Shown here: positions 63,663 through 64,000 of the stretch, in pieces
Numbering within the stretch: position 1 is the stretch's first letter
How the letters are laid out: every line of letters begins with the position of its first letter
Assembly (NCBI RefSeq): GCF_005160265.1
Contig: NZ_CP039865.1
Location: 4,627,001-4,691,000, forward strand
From: Phreatobacter aquaticus
GTDB lineage: Bacteria; Pseudomonadota; Alphaproteobacteria; Rhizobiales; Phreatobacteraceae
Reading direction: 5' to 3'
Length of the DNA: 64,000 nt
Made by a program: the position numbers and the translations under genes
Notes under the pieces: model-generated
The model's input: the letters and a program-made list of their open reading frames with translations, nothing else
What the model was told of the DNA's origin: nothing
Database searches by the model: none

Positions 63663-64000
63663 ATGACATCCGACACGCCCCTGATCGCCTTTGAAGACTT
63701 CGTCCCTGGCGAGATCTCCACCTATGGTCGCTATGCGGTGACCCGCGAGGAGGCGATCGAGTTCTCCGCCGAGTTCGATCCCCAGCCCTTCCACCTCACC
63801 GACGAGGGCGGCAAGGCCTCGCTGCTGGGCGCCTTGTCCGCCTCAGGCTGGCATTCCTCGGCCATGCTCATGCGCATGAACTGCGACCATTTCATCACCC
63901 ATTCCACCTCCATGGGCGGGCCGGGCATCGAGGAGATGAAATGGGTGAAGCCGGTCTTTCCCGGCGACGTGCTGAGCGTCCGGCGCACGGTCCTCGACGC
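63663..64000 (+). CDS. MaoC family dehydratase (truncated by the window end)
   Basis: The first 112 residues of a hotdog-fold (R)-specific enoyl-CoA hydratase-type protein. It has YGRYAVTREEAIEFSAEFDPQPFHLTDEGG, with the conserved Asp and His of the MaoC hydratase motif (D-P-x-x-x-H), followed by ALSASGWHSSAMLMRM and GPGIEEMKWVKPVFPGDVL. These enzymes hydrate enoyl-CoA or mesaconyl-CoA in fatty-acid and C4/C5 metabolism. ATG at 63663 is the only reasonable start. The 3' end lies beyond the window. Confidence 0.9.
   Translation, partial: MTSDTPLIAFEDFVPGEISTYGRYAVTREEAIEFSAEFDPQPFHLTDEGGKASLLGALSASGWHSSAMLMRMNCDHFITHSTSMGGPGIEEMKWVKPVFPGDVLSVRRTVLD

Overview
The window is a GC-rich chromosomal segment of an alphaproteobacterium, most likely of the order Hyphomicrobiales (Rhizobiales). 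The evidence is alphaproteobacterial housekeeping proteins (two-subunit GlyQ/GlyS, EttA, L25/CTC, aspartate aminotransferase of the AatA type, RpoD), a DnaG primase without its usual zinc ligands, tandem CtrA-type boxes, an EcfG-type promoter, and BTLCP, DUF2007, DUF1501/DUF1800 and Bug-type substrate-binding genes. I cannot name the genus from sequence alone. No rRNA, prophage, IS element or CRISPR array is visible; one tRNA gene is present.

Layout. 1-5 kb: family 4 uracil-DNA glycosylase, a LapG-like cysteine peptidase under two CtrA-type boxes, ETF-ubiquinone oxidoreductase, a GFA-family protein and OsmC under an EcfG-like promoter. 5-13 kb: glyQ/glyS with a small secreted-protein gene between them, a tRNA-modification-type methyltransferase, DUF2007, polyprenyl diphosphate synthase and queC. 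13-23 kb: ispE and a large TPR protein, prmB, a GNAT enzyme, ettA, an epoxide hydrolase-like enzyme and an MFS exporter. 23-30 kb: tRNA-Ile(CAT), a SIMPL protein, an ABC exporter, a 2OG-Fe(II) oxygenase-like protein, a thioesterase, HlyU and LysE. 30-37 kb: rpoD, dnaG, a dipeptide-type binding protein and moaE on the minus strand. 37-45 kb: DUF1800/DUF1501 pair, GST, a TPR-GT41 glycosyltransferase, a GT87-like membrane protein and a Bug binding protein. 45.3-46.7 kb: an AT-rich islet with one orphan gene. 46.9-50.5 kb: aspartate aminotransferase, a PRC-barrel protein, two small Cys-rich secreted paralogues and an ArsR regulator. 50.5-60.8 kb: an Omp25-like barrel, a histidine kinase, DUF2239, a YfhO-like membrane protein and a SMI1-ankyrin protein. 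60.9-64 kb: rplY, pth, ychF and a truncated MaoC gene.

The most interesting observation is a candidate small regulon. Four genes for small secreted proteins at three separate places (16902-17234, 23151-23495, and the neighbours 49129-49398 and 49824-50096) are each preceded by GAACC-N16-(C/A)GACYYATG with identical internal spacing. The four proteins form two paralogous pairs, one with Gly/His-rich GGFHGGGF repeats and a C-x4-WV-x3-YG-x8-C tail, the other with YCxxCLCxxxPPxM. This looks like a shared ECF-sigma-type promoter driving a family of envelope proteins. The AT-rich orphan at 45410-46693 is the clearest sign of horizontal transfer. Four long-armed inverted repeats of unrelated sequence occupy intergenic spaces.
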